From contig CAZASN010000002.1 in the NCBI GenBank assembly GCA_964487915.1, forward strand, positions 186,001-250,000: DNA of 64,000 nt, read 5' to 3'. Under the pieces are notes generated by a model, which saw only the letters and a program-made list of their open reading frames with translations, ran no database searches and was not told the DNA's origin. The stretch is from Proruminimicrobium sp964487915. GTDB taxonomy: Bacteria > Elusimicrobiota > Endomicrobiia > Endomicrobiales > Endomicrobiaceae. The translations under genes and the position numbers were made by a program. Below are positions 33,347 through 42,222 of the stretch, in pieces. The number at the start of each line of letters is the position of its first letter. Positions within the stretch are counted from its first letter, which is position 1.

Positions 33347-36300
33347 ATGAAAAAAATTTTACCGGTGCTTGCATTTGTACTGGTGCTTATATTTTTATAT
33401 GCTCCCTTCTGTTTATCGGGAGAAGAGAAAGTATCAATCAGCGGAAAATTTGTCAGAAACTCTGCTTCAGGACTTCCGCTAAATGATATTCAGATAAAAG
33501 TTACCGGCACTAAAGAATTGGTTATAAGAACCGACAGAAGCGGCAATTATATAGCTTATAATTTGCCGGCCGGCGGCAATTATACTGTTACGCCTTTTAA
33601 AGCCGGTTTTTTATTTTCCCCCGAATCCAAAACATATACAAATCTTACGGCAAGCAAAATCAATGAAAATTTCGGAGTAACCGAAAGAACATATTCAATA
33701 AGCGGAAAAGTTATAGTCGGCGGCAAGCCTTCAAAAGGCGAAGTCATAATGATTAATACCAGAGCCGTTAAATATTTTACAAATGAAGACGGAGAATATT
33801 TTATAGACAACCTTCCTTACGAAGGACCTTATATCGTTACGGTTGAATCAAATAAAGTTGTTTTTGAACCTTTTAAAATTGACCAGCTGGACAAAGATAT
33901 CGTTTACAATTTTGAAAAATCAATCAAAGCGATGGGATACGTAACTTCTTCCGGAAAAGGAATTGCCGGAGTTGAAATAGCCGTTAACAATAAAAGATAT
34001 AAAACAGATGAAAACGGATATTATGAAATCAACGGGCTGGCGGCTAACGGAAGCTACATACTTGCGGTTATAAATTCAGAAATGAATCCGGTTCCTAAAT
34101 TTGTTGAGCTTAAAAAAGTTACGCAGGATATTGATAATGTAAATTTTTCTTTAAGCGGTTCAATCGCCGGTTCCGTGCAGATGAACAATAAACCTTTCGC
34201 AGGAGCTTTAATCAAGGCTGCGTCATCATCAGGACAAACCGAAGAAACAAAAACCGATAAAAACGGCGCTTATAAAATAAATCAACTCGGTATTTACGGA
34301 GATTACACCATATCGGTTTCAAGTCCGGGATATATGTTCAGCCCGAAAGACAGAACCGTAAAAAAACTGGCAAACCAAACGGAAGGGCAGAATTTTACGG
34401 CCTCAATTCAAAAATACAGAATATACGGCGTTGTTATGAAAGGTAAAACTTTCGTCAAAGACGCCGAAATTTCAATAGACGGAATTTCAAAAGTTATAAA
34501 AACAGATGCTCAGGGAGCTTATTCTTTTGACGGTCTGACGGCAGGAAAAGATTATTCCGTTTCGGTAAAATCAAAACAAATAAAATTTTTGGAATCAAAA
34601 AAAACGGTAAACGGCATAAGCGGCGATACCGAAATTAATTTCAACGGACTGCTTTCAATTTCCGGCAAAGTTACAATTGACGAAATGCCTTTGGAAAACG
34701 CAAAAGTGCTTTACGATTTTAATTCTTTTGTGTTAACGGATAAAAACGGTAATTATACAATTGACGGTTTAATGCCCAATCAGGTTTATACTCTTGAAGT
34801 TTCAAGCAATAATTATAAATTTACGCCGAGCATTTTTACGTCTGAACGTTTGCAGGAATGTCTGACTGATGAAAACTTTAAAGTCGTCATTGATTACAAA
34901 ATGAAAGAAAAAGAAGAAAAACTTGCCCGTGAAGAAGCGGCAAAGAAAGCCAAAGAGGAAGAAAGATTAAGGAAAGAAGAGTTAAAAAGAATAGAAGCCG
35001 AAGAAAGAAAGGCGAGAGAAGAAGCCAAGAAGAAAGCGTTGGAAGAGGAAAAAGCAAGAAAAGAAGAACTTGCAAAAGCGGCTTTGCGGGAAAAAGCAGC
35101 CCGCGACGAAGCGGCAAAACAATCTCAGGAAGAAAAAAAGAAACAGACGGTTCCCGTTAAAGAAGAAGTGAAATCAACCGTTATAAATGAAGATGAAATT
35201 CAGATAGCGTTATTGCAGGAAAAATTAGCCCGTGAAGAAGCGGCAAAGAAAGCCAAAGAAGAAGAAAAATTAAGGAAAGAAGAGTTAAAAAGAATAGAAG
35301 CCGAAGAAAGAAAGGCAAGAGAAGAAGCCAAGAAGAAAGCGTTGGAAGAGGAAAAAGCGAAAAAAGAAGAACTTGCAAAAGCGGCTTTGCAGGAAAAATT
35401 AGCCCGTGAAGAAGCGGTAAAGAAAGCCAAAGAAGAAGAAAAATTAAGGAAAGAAGAGTTAAAAAGAATAGAAGCCGAAGAAAGAAAGGCGAGAGAAGAA
35501 GCCAAGAAGAAAGCGTTGGAAGAGGAAAAAGCGAAAAAAGAAGAAATTGCAAAAGCAGCCTTGCAGGAAAAACTTGCCCGCGAGGAAGCGGCAAAGAAAG
35601 CCAAAGAAGAAGAGAGATTAAGAAAAGAAGAATTAAAAAGAATAGAAGCTGAAGAAAAGAAAGCTCGTGAAGAAAAAAAGAAACAGACGATTCCCGTTAA
35701 AGAAGAAGTAAAAGCACCCGCTATAAATGAAGATGAAATTCAGATAGCGCTGTTGCAGGAGAAATTAGCCCGTGAAGAAGCGGTAAAGAAAGCCAAAGAA
35801 GAAGAAAGGTTAAGGAAAGAAGAGTTAAAAAGAATAGAAGCCGAAGAAAGAAAGGCGAGAGAAGAAGCCAAGAAGAAATCGTTGGAAGAAGAAAAAGCGA
35901 AAAAAGAAGAAATTGCAAAAGCAGCTTTGCAGGAAAAACTTGCCCGTGAAGAAGCGGCAAAGAAAGCCAAAGAGGAAGAAAGGTTAAGGAAAGAAGAGTT
36001 AAAAAGAATAGAAGCCGAAGAAAGAAAGGCAAGAGAAGAAGCCAAGAAGAAAGCGTCGGAAGAAGAAAAATTTAAAAAAGATGAACTGAAAAAAACAGAA
36101 CTGCAGGAAAAAATTAATCAGGAGCAAAAAAGAAGATTGGAAATGCAGGCTCAGATAGCGTTGCAGGAACAGCTTGCTCAGGAAGAAGAGGCTAAAAAAC
36201 AGGAACTTCAGAATAAACTTATACAAGAACAGGAAAATAAGAAAAAGCAGGAAGAAGAAAGACTAAAAAAAGAAGAAGAAATCAGAATAGCCGAACAACA

Positions 36301-36937
36301 GGCGGAACAGGAAAGATTAAGAAGAGAAGAGCAGAAAAAAGCTGAACTTCGCGATAAACTTGCAAAAGAGCAGGAAAAGAAACAAAAACAGGAAGAAGAA
36401 AGACTAAAAAAAGAGGAAGAAAAGAGAATAAAAGAACAACAGAAAGAACAGGAAAAACTTGAAAAAGAAGCCGAAAAGAAAAGAATAGCGGAAGAAAAAT
36501 TAGCCGCTAAAGAAGCGGCAAAGAAAGCCAAAGAGGAAGAAAGATTAAGGAAAGAAGAGTTAAAAAGAATAGAACGCGAAGCAAAAGAAGCTGAAAAAAT
36601 AAAAGAAAGCGATAAAAAAGAATCACAACCGATGACGGCGGCAGTTGCTCTGCCGGCTGATAAAAATACAAAGCTTTCAATCGCGGGACGCGTTTTGAAG
36701 GGCAGATACGGCGTCGCAAGAATACAGATTAAGCTTTTGGCTGACGGCAAAACGGACACTTTTTTTACCGATAAATACGGATATTATTTAATTCCGGATC
36801 TTGAAAGGGATAAAGATTACGTCGTTACCGTCGTTTCCGACAATAATGTTTTAAATATTTCGCCTAAATCCCGCGTATACAAAAAAATAAACGGGAACTT
36901 TACAAATCATAATTACTACGTAGTTACTGAAAAATAA
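33347..36937 (+). CDS. Large envelope protein: carboxypeptidase-regulatory-like domains plus a long charged helix
   Basis: 1196 residues. Signal peptide (cleavage near LSGEE, residue 26), then six to seven beta-sandwich modules of about 80 residues marked by 'isGkv......G.y.i.gL' (SISGKFVR, YSISGKVIV, GYVTSSGKGIAGV, GSIAGSVQM, YRIYGVVMK, LSISGKVTI). From about residue 515 to 1095 there is an almost pure Glu/Lys/Arg/Ala/Leu helix with TolA-like AREEAKKKALEEEK repeats. A final carboxypeptidase-regulatory module (SIAGRVLKGRYGVARIQIKL) closes the protein. It may span the periplasm or project from the surface. It is followed 21 nt later by aroB. Confidence 0.8.
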   Translation: MKKILPVLAFVLVLIFLYAPFCLSGEEKVSISGKFVRNSASGLPLNDIQIKVTGTKELVIRTDRSGNYIAYNLPAGGNYTVTPFKAGFLFSPESKTYTNLTASKINENFGVTERTYSISGKVIVGGKPSKGEVIMINTRAVKYFTNEDGEYFIDNLPYEGPYIVTVESNKVVFEPFKIDQLDKDIVYNFEKSIKAMGYVTSSGKGIAGVEIAVNNKRYKTDENGYYEINGLAANGSYILAVINSEMNPVPKFVELKKVTQDIDNVNFSLSGSIAGSVQMNNKPFAGALIKAASSSGQTEETKTDKNGAYKINQLGIYGDYTISVSSPGYMFSPKDRTVKKLANQTEGQNFTASIQKYRIYGVVMKGKTFVKDAEISIDGISKVIKTDAQGAYSFDGLTAGKDYSVSVKSKQIKFLESKKTVNGISGDTEINFNGLLSISGKVTIDEMPLENAKVLYDFNSFVLTDKNGNYTIDGLMPNQVYTLEVSSNNYKFTPSIFTSERLQECLTDENFKVVIDYKMKEKEEKLAREEAAKKAKEEERLRKEELKRIEAEERKAREEAKKKALEEEKARKEELAKAALREKAARDEAAKQSQEEKKKQTVPVKEEVKSTVINEDEIQIALLQEKLAREEAAKKAKEEEKLRKEELKRIEAEERKAREEAKKKALEEEKAKKEELAKAALQEKLAREEAVKKAKEEEKLRKEELKRIEAEERKAREEAKKKALEEEKAKKEEIAKAALQEKLAREEAAKKAKEEERLRKEELKRIEAEEKKAREEKKKQTIPVKEEVKAPAINEDEIQIALLQEKLAREEAVKKAKEEERLRKEELKRIEAEERKAREEAKKKSLEEEKAKKEEIAKAALQEKLAREEAAKKAKEEERLRKEELKRIEAEERKAREEAKKKASEEEKFKKDELKKTELQEKINQEQKRRLEMQAQIALQEQLAQEEEAKKQELQNKLIQEQENKKKQEEERLKKEEEIRIAEQQAEQERLRREEQKKAELRDKLAKEQEKKQKQEEERLKKEEEKRIKEQQKEQEKLEKEAEKKRIAEEKLAAKEAAKKAKEEERLRKEELKRIEREAKEAEKIKESDKKESQPMTAAVALPADKNTKLSIAGRVLKGRYGVARIQIKLLADGKTDTFFTDKYGYYLIPDLERDKDYVVTVVSDNNVLNISPKSRVYKKINGNFTNHNYYVVTEK
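34925..36117 (+). repeat. 174-bp in-gene tandem repeats (58-residue helix units)
   Basis: The stretch that begins GCCCGTGAAGAAGCG recurs at 34925, 35228, 35402, 35576, 35768 and 35942. Three successive intervals are exactly 174 bp or 58 codons (35228-35402-35576, and 35768-35942). The 303- and 192-bp intervals carry a variant insert (KKQTVPVKEEVK / KKQTIPVKEEVKAPAINED). The units are nearly identical at DNA level, so unit number may vary between strains. Confidence 0.85.
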
Positions 36938-36958
36938 AAAATACTTGGTTATGAGTTT

Positions 36959-38047
36959 ATGAAAATGAAACAAATAAATTTAAAAGTATCTCACGGATAT
37001 CCTATAATTTTTTTAAATAATTTTAATGATTTGAGCGCGCAGTTAAAAAAATATCTCATTCAAAAAAAAGTTTTTATTATTTCCGATACAAACGTAGCGG
37101 CTTTTTATCTGAGTAAAATTGAAGAGTCTTTAAAAAAAGAAAAAATTGACGTTAAATCATATGTGTTTAAAGCCGGAGAAGAGCGGAAGAATATTAAAAT
37201 TTTAACTGATATAGTTAAATATGCGATGAATTCCGGAATAGACAGGCAGCATACGGTAATAGCGCTCGGCGGCGGAGTCGTCGGAGATATTGCCGGCTTT
37301 TTTGCGTCGGTTTATATGAGAGGTCTCAAATATATACAGGTTCCGACTACGCTGCTTGCAATGGTAGATTCTTCCGTAGGAGGAAAAACCGGAGTCAATA
37401 CGGAAAGCGGTAAAAATATAATAGGGACTTTTTACCAGCCTCAATGCGTTTTAATCAATACGAAATTTTTACGGACTTTAAATTCAAGACATTTAAAAAA
37501 CGGCATGGCGGAAGTCATTAAGTACGCCGTAAGTTTTGACGTTAAATTTTTCAGGGAATTAAACTTGATTTTTGAAAAAGAGTTTATATCCGAAAAAGAT
37601 TTTGAAAATATCATTTATAAATCATGCAAATTTAAAGCCGATATCGTCGGCAAAGACGAAAAAGAAACAAAGGGATTGAGAGAACTTTTAAATTTCGGAC
37701 ATACTTTCGCCCACGCTTTGGAGACGGTGACGGAATACAAAGAATTTCTGCACGGAGAAGCCGTCGCAATAGGAATGCTTTTTGTATGCGAGCTTGCCGA
37801 AAGAATATCTTTTGCCAAAAAAAATACGGCGTCCGTTTTAAAGGAAATGCTTACGGCGGCCGGTTTTTGCCTGAATATAAATAAGAAATATGATCCCGTT
37901 AAATTTTTTGCGGTAATGAAAAGAGATAAAAAATCCGTTTCGGATAAAATAAAATTTGTTCTGCCGAAACAAATAGGACTGATAAGACCTAAAATGGAAG
38001 TTGACGATAAAGCCGTATTAAATTTGCTTAAGGAAGTGTTAAAATGA
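36959..38047 (+). CDS. aroB: 3-Dehydroquinate synthase
   Basis: 362 residues. It converts DAHP to 3-dehydroquinate in the shikimate pathway, using NAD and a metal. Visible blocks: FIISDTNVAAFY, GGGVVGDIAGFFASVYMRG, VPTTLLAMVDSSVGGKTGVN, GTFYQPQCVLI, GMAEVIKYAV, LLNFGHTFAHALE (metal His) and FLHGEAVAIGM (metal His). The start may be either of two ATGs two codons apart. It overlaps aroQ by 4 nt. Confidence 0.96.
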   Translation: MKMKQINLKVSHGYPIIFLNNFNDLSAQLKKYLIQKKVFIISDTNVAAFYLSKIEESLKKEKIDVKSYVFKAGEERKNIKILTDIVKYAMNSGIDRQHTVIALGGGVVGDIAGFFASVYMRGLKYIQVPTTLLAMVDSSVGGKTGVNTESGKNIIGTFYQPQCVLINTKFLRTLNSRHLKNGMAEVIKYAVSFDVKFFRELNLIFEKEFISEKDFENIIYKSCKFKADIVGKDEKETKGLRELLNFGHTFAHALETVTEYKEFLHGEAVAIGMLFVCELAERISFAKKNTASVLKEMLTAAGFCLNINKKYDPVKFFAVMKRDKKSVSDKIKFVLPKQIGLIRPKMEVDDKAVLNLLKEVLK

Positions 38048-38472
38048 AAAAAATATTGATTATTAACGGCCCGAATTTAAATTTGCTCGGTACAAGAGAA
38101 CCCGAAATTTACGGTAAATTTACGCTTGCCGATATTGAAAACAAATTAAAAGATTTTGCAAAAAAAATCGATGTTGAAATTGAATGTTTCCAGTCAAATC
38201 ACGAGGGAGAAATCGTAGATAAAATCGGAGGCGCGAAAAATAATTTTGAAGGGATAATAATAAATCCCGCCGCTTATACCCATACTTCGGTAGCGATAAG
38301 GGACGCCATATCGTCGGTCGGAATGCCCGTGATAGAAGTTCACATATCAAATATATATTCAAGAGAACAGTTTAGGCACAATTCTTTTATAGCGCCGGTT
38401 GCCGTCGGGCAGATATCCGGTCTCGGAATAAAAGGTTATTTGCTGGCATTGGAATATTTCGCCGGCAAATAA
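38044..38472 (+). CDS. aroQ: 3-Dehydroquinate dehydratase, type II
   Basis: 142 residues, the standard size of the dodecameric type II enzyme. Landmarks: INGPNLNLLGTREPEIYG (catalytic Tyr), FQSNHEGEIVDKI, IINPAAYTHTSVAIRDAI and VIEVHISNIYSREQFRHNS (His). It dehydrates 3-dehydroquinate, the product of AroB. Translation is coupled through the ATGA overlap. Confidence 0.97.
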   Translation: MKKILIINGPNLNLLGTREPEIYGKFTLADIENKLKDFAKKIDVEIECFQSNHEGEIVDKIGGAKNNFEGIIINPAAYTHTSVAIRDAISSVGMPVIEVHISNIYSREQFRHNSFIAPVAVGQISGLGIKGYLLALEYFAGK

Positions 38473-38511
38473 TAATATAAATTACCAACCGGTTCTATCC
38501 AATTTTGAGAC

Positions 38512-39924
38512 GTGTTTTCAGCTTTAAGATCAATGCAAGGCGGACCTTGGGTGATTATTAAAAAAGTGAATTTAAAAACCGGGTTTGACAAAATTTTAAA
38601 TTTTGTTAAAAATTGTCCTTATCCGTTTTTTCTTGACAGCGGGAAACATCACGATAAATTCGGAAAATTTTCGTTTATAGGCTTTGCCCCGTTGGCGGTT
38701 TTTAAAGCAAAGGGTGACAAAATTGAAATTATCGAAAACAATAGTCTGCATGAATTTATAAATTCAAAGTCTCTGGATATTTTTCAGAATTTTTTTGATA
38801 AATATACAAAAAATCATAAAAGCCCTTTTCCTTTTTCCGGCGGATTTGTAGGTTTTTTATCTTATGATTTATGCCGTAAAATTGAAAAAATTCCGTCTCT
38901 TTCCGAAGATGATAAAAATATTCCTGACATATGTTTTGGTCTGTATGACGGCATTTTTGTGTATGACCATAAAAAAAGAGATTGCTTCATTGTCGCCCAC
39001 GGCATAAACGAGCCTGCCGGAAATATCATAAAAAATTTAAATACGATAATTAAACAGGCAAATAAAAAAAATCAATACGTTAAGTCTCCGCACAAAAAAA
39101 TAAAAAATGAAATTACTTCAAATTTTTCAAAAGAAGAATATATTAAAAGCATCGGAAGAGTAAAAAGATATATTAAGAACGGCGATATTTATCAGGCTAA
39201 TTTAACGCAACGCTTTGAAACAAAATACACAAGAGATGCATGGTTATTATATCAACGTCTCAGAAATATAAATCCTGCGCCGTTTTCTTCTTTTATTGAT
39301 TACGGAGATTTTCAAATAATTTCCAGTTCTCCCGAAAGATTTATTCGTGTTGATAAGAGAAAAATTCAAACAAGGCCGATAAAGGGGACAATTGCCCGGG
39401 GGATAAATAAAAAAGAGGATATAGTTAACAAAAAAATACTTTTGAACAGCGAAAAAGATAAGTCTGAATTAATAATGATTGTAGATGTAGCGCGAAACGA
39501 TTTAGGCAGAATATCTAAAATAGGAACGGTAAAAGTTGAAAAACTTTTTTCATTGGAGAAGTATCCTACAGTTTATCATCTGGCATCAACAATTACCGGA
39601 GAATTAAGAGAAGACGTTAAGTTTGCAGATATTATAAAAGCGACTTTTCCCGGCGCTTCAATTACGGGTGCTCCGAAAATTCGCGCTATGGAAATTATTG
39701 ACGAACTGGAACCGACGCGAAGAAATATTTATACAGGTTCAATCGGTTATTTGGATTTTAACGGCGATATGGATTTTAATATTGTAATCAGAACTATAGT
39801 TTTAAAAGGAGCAAAAGCTTTTTTTCAGGCGGGAGGAGGTATTGTGTGGGATTCCGACAAAGAATCCGAATACAAAGAAGCAATTCTTAAAGCGAAAACT
39901 TTACGAAAAGCGGTAGAAGGTTAA
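38512..39924 (+). CDS. pabB: Aminodeoxychorismate synthase component I
   Basis: 470 residues from a GTG at 38512; an ATG at 38533 is an alternative, and neither has a good ribosome site. It aminates chorismate on the way to p-aminobenzoate and folate. The chorismate-binding fold shows NGDIYQANLTQRF, SPERFIRVDKRKIQTRPIKG, SEKDKSELIMIVDVARNDLG, PTVYHLASTI, FPGASITGAPKIRAMEII and TRRNIYTGSIGYL. No glutaminase (PabA) gene is present here. pabC follows after 4 nt, which supports pabB over trpE. Confidence 0.92.
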   Translation: MFSALRSMQGGPWVIIKKVNLKTGFDKILNFVKNCPYPFFLDSGKHHDKFGKFSFIGFAPLAVFKAKGDKIEIIENNSLHEFINSKSLDIFQNFFDKYTKNHKSPFPFSGGFVGFLSYDLCRKIEKIPSLSEDDKNIPDICFGLYDGIFVYDHKKRDCFIVAHGINEPAGNIIKNLNTIIKQANKKNQYVKSPHKKIKNEITSNFSKEEYIKSIGRVKRYIKNGDIYQANLTQRFETKYTRDAWLLYQRLRNINPAPFSSFIDYGDFQIISSSPERFIRVDKRKIQTRPIKGTIARGINKKEDIVNKKILLNSEKDKSELIMIVDVARNDLGRISKIGTVKVEKLFSLEKYPTVYHLASTITGELREDVKFADIIKATFPGASITGAPKIRAMEIIDELEPTRRNIYTGSIGYLDFNGDMDFNIVIRTIVLKGAKAFFQAGGGIVWDSDKESEYKEAILKAKTLRKAVEG

Positions 39925-39928
39925 GAAA

Positions 39929-40732
39929 ATGAAAATATATTTAAACGGAAGAATAACAGACAAAAATCAGGATTTTATTTCAGGAGCGGGATTATTTTAC
40001 GGGTACGGTTTATTTGAAACGATTAAAATAACGGAAAGAAATCCCGTTTTTATGAAAGAACATTATCAAAGATTAAAAAAAAGTTCCGCATTTTTGAAAC
40101 TTAAATTGGATATGACTTTACCGGAATTTATTGAAAACGGCGGAAAATTGATAAATATAAATAAAGTGCGGGAAGGAGCGCTGAAACTTTTATTTTTCAA
40201 AGGAGCAAAACAAAACCATATATTAATCAGGACGGATTTGAAAATTTATGATACGGAAAAATATAAATACGGTTTATCAATAAAATTTTCAGAAAGAATA
40301 AAGAATGAAAAATCTTTATTATCCGGACATAAAACTTTAAATTATCTGGAAAATATTTTAGAAAAAACAACAGCTTTCAAAGAAGGCTATGATGATGCTT
40401 TATTTTTGAACGGCAGAGGAAATATCACGGAAACCACATGCGCCAATATTTTTTTTATAAATAAAAATAAAATTTATACCCCTTCGCTTGAATCAGGGAT
40501 ATTACCGGGCATAGTCAGAGAAAAAATATTCCGTATTGCAAAACAAAAAAATATCCCGCTCAAAGAAGGCTGTTTTTCTCAGGCAGAAATTATGAATTCC
40601 GAGGCGGTATTTCTTACAAATTCATTGATGGGAGTAATGCCGGTAAAATCAATTAACAAAAAGAAATTCAAATTAGACAATGACATTTACAGGCAGGTTG
40701 GCAGTTTATATATGCAGTTTTTAAAAGTTTAA
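39929..40732 (+). CDS. pabC: 4-Amino-4-deoxychorismate lyase
   Basis: 267 residues, fold-type IV PLP enzyme. Landmarks: GLFYGYGLFETIKI at the N-terminus, the PLP-binding Lys in SGHKTLNYLENILEK, DDALFLNGRGNITETTCAN and GILPGIVREKIF. It releases p-aminobenzoate from aminodeoxychorismate. A branched-chain or D-amino-acid transaminase has the same fold, but the pabB neighbour settles the choice. A strong terminator follows. Confidence 0.9.
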   Translation: MKIYLNGRITDKNQDFISGAGLFYGYGLFETIKITERNPVFMKEHYQRLKKSSAFLKLKLDMTLPEFIENGGKLININKVREGALKLLFFKGAKQNHILIRTDLKIYDTEKYKYGLSIKFSERIKNEKSLLSGHKTLNYLENILEKTTAFKEGYDDALFLNGRGNITETTCANIFFINKNKIYTPSLESGILPGIVREKIFRIAKQKNIPLKEGCFSQAEIMNSEAVFLTNSLMGVMPVKSINKKKFKLDNDIYRQVGSLYMQFLKV

Positions 40733-40749
40733 AAATTTTTTGACAAAAT

Positions 40750-40785
40750 AAAAACACCCCGCCGTTTGACGGCGGGGTGTTTTTC
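40750..40785. terminator. Bidirectional terminator between pabC and csp
   Basis: AAAAACACCCCGCCG, loop TTTGA, CGGCGGGGTGTTTTT: a very stable stem with A and T tracts on both flanks, serving the convergent pabC and cold-shock genes. Confidence 0.93.
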
Positions 40786-40797
40786 AATGATAGCTAA

Positions 40798-41001
40798 TTA
40801 TATTTTTCTTATGTTAGCTGCCTTAGGTCCTTTGTCTGATTCTACAACGTCGAACTCAACACTGTCGCCTTCAGCAAGTGATTTGAATCCTTCAGATTGT
40901 ACTGCTGAATAATGTGCGAACACATCGCCAGATCCATCATTGTTGGAAATAAATCCATAACCCTTTTGGTCGTTAAACCATTTTACTTTACCTTGTGCCA
41001 T
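40798..41001 (-). CDS. Cold-shock domain protein
   Basis: 67 residues, typical CspA size. The RNA-binding motifs RNP1 (KGYGFIS) and RNP2 (VFAHYSAVQ) are intact, and it starts KVKWFNDQ. It is a single-stranded nucleic-acid chaperone. AAGGAG precedes the ATG. The 60-nt leader can fold into two small hairpins (GGGTTTG...AACCC and AGTTC...GAACT), in keeping with post-transcriptional control in this family. Confidence 0.96.
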   Translation of the reverse strand: MAQGKVKWFNDQKGYGFISNNDGSGDVFAHYSAVQSEGFKSLAEGDSVEFDVVESDKGPKAANIRKI

Positions 41002-41068
41002 TTACTTCTACTCCTTGTTTATAGTTCATTTACGAACTTTTTCTGGGTTTTTTCAAACCCACGGGCAT

Positions 41069-41097
41069 ATTAAAGTATATATTTACAACTTTGTCAA
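41069..41097 (-). promoter_or_regulatory. Promoter of the cold-shock gene
   Basis: On the minus strand TTGACA (41097-41092), a 17-nt spacer and TTTAAT (41074-41069). It gives a leader of about 60 nt. Confidence 0.65.
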
Positions 41098-41197
41098 GTG
41101 CCTTGTGCGCAAAACGTAATCTTTACTATAAATTTTTTATTTTGTAAAATCTCAAAACTTATAATAAGCGGTACCGTATGTCGTTTACGGGGGAAAC

Positions 41198-42190
41198 ATG
41201 ATAAAAGCGGTTTATCTGAAAGATAATGTTTGCGAATGCGAATTAAACGTTGAAAATTTGGGAAAGATTTATAATTCAAAACCGAATCTTCTTTGGGTGG
41301 ATCTCAGTCTTGAAAAAGGAGATCTCGCCACAGATGAAATAGCTTTGCTTTCCGAAACTTTCCAGTTTCACGAGCTTTCAATAGAAGACTGTCTTTTTCC
41401 TTTATACAACCCCAAAGTTGAAGAGTTTAACAATTATATATTCGTAAACATACACGGCATCCGCCAGAAAACCATGAATATTACCGATTTTGAAGAGTCC
41501 ATATACGAACTTGACATATTTATCGCAAAAAATTTACTTGTAACCGTTCATACCGAAGAATTGGAATTTATAGACATGCTTATGCAGAAAGCGAAATTGA
41601 AACCGCAGATAGAATTAAAAAACATGGACAATCTTTTATATAACATTCTTTCAAAAGTTGTGGCAAATCTTGAACTTACCATGGAAAAGATAGGCAATAA
41701 AATAGATTTGCTGGAAGATAAAATTCTTGAAGACGCCAAGCAGGAGTACATGCAGGAGATACTTGATTATAAAAAAGTTCTGCTGTCTCTAAAAAAAATT
41801 ACGGACCCGCAGCAGTACGTATACAGTTTTTTTTCAAGAGGCAACAGCGAATATCTTCAGGACAGTTATTCGGCATATTTCAGAGACATAACTTATCAGC
41901 TTGACAGATTAAATAAGACTATAACGGCTTCGTCGCAGATGATAGGGTCTCTTATAGTCATATATATGTCGGCGATTACTTTAAAATTAAACGAAATAAT
42001 AAAATTTTTAACGGTTATAGCCACAATTTTTTTGCCGATACTTATTATCGCCAGTTATTACGGAATGAACGTAAACTTTTTGGAAGTTGACGTATTGGGC
42101 CCGCGGGGCACCTGGTTTTTTGCGATATTCATAATACTTGTCGCAACAATCTTCCTTTATTTTTATATGAAAAAGAAGAAATGGTTTTAA
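41198..42190 (+). CDS. corA: CorA-family magnesium/cobalt transporter
   Basis: 330 residues. A large cytoplasmic N-terminal domain (LSIEDCLFPLYNPKVEEFNNY) is followed by the long stalk helix and two C-terminal membrane helices. The selectivity signature YGMNVNF sits between the helices, and the basic C-terminus (MKKKKWF) is typical. It forms a pentameric inner-membrane Mg2+ channel. Two TPR/membrane genes follow in the same direction. Confidence 0.95.
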   Translation: MIKAVYLKDNVCECELNVENLGKIYNSKPNLLWVDLSLEKGDLATDEIALLSETFQFHELSIEDCLFPLYNPKVEEFNNYIFVNIHGIRQKTMNITDFEESIYELDIFIAKNLLVTVHTEELEFIDMLMQKAKLKPQIELKNMDNLLYNILSKVVANLELTMEKIGNKIDLLEDKILEDAKQEYMQEILDYKKVLLSLKKITDPQQYVYSFFSRGNSEYLQDSYSAYFRDITYQLDRLNKTITASSQMIGSLIVIYMSAITLKLNEIIKFLTVIATIFLPILIIASYYGMNVNFLEVDVLGPRGTWFFAIFIILVATIFLYFYMKKKKWF

Positions 42191-42222
42191 TCCCTGTTTG
42201 AAAACAAAAATATTCCTAAATT

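Noticed and set aside
35181..36045. Several Leu/Phe/Ser-rich open frames antisense to the repeat region
   Set aside because: They are the complement of the Glu/Lys repeats and look like membrane proteins only because of that composition.
34925..36117. CRISPR array
   Set aside because: The regular repeats are in-frame 58-codon units of one protein with no unique spacers, and no cas genes are in the window.
38512..39924. Anthranilate synthase (trpE)
   Set aside because: The fold is shared, but the gene is followed by pabC and no trp gene is nearby, so pabB is the better name.
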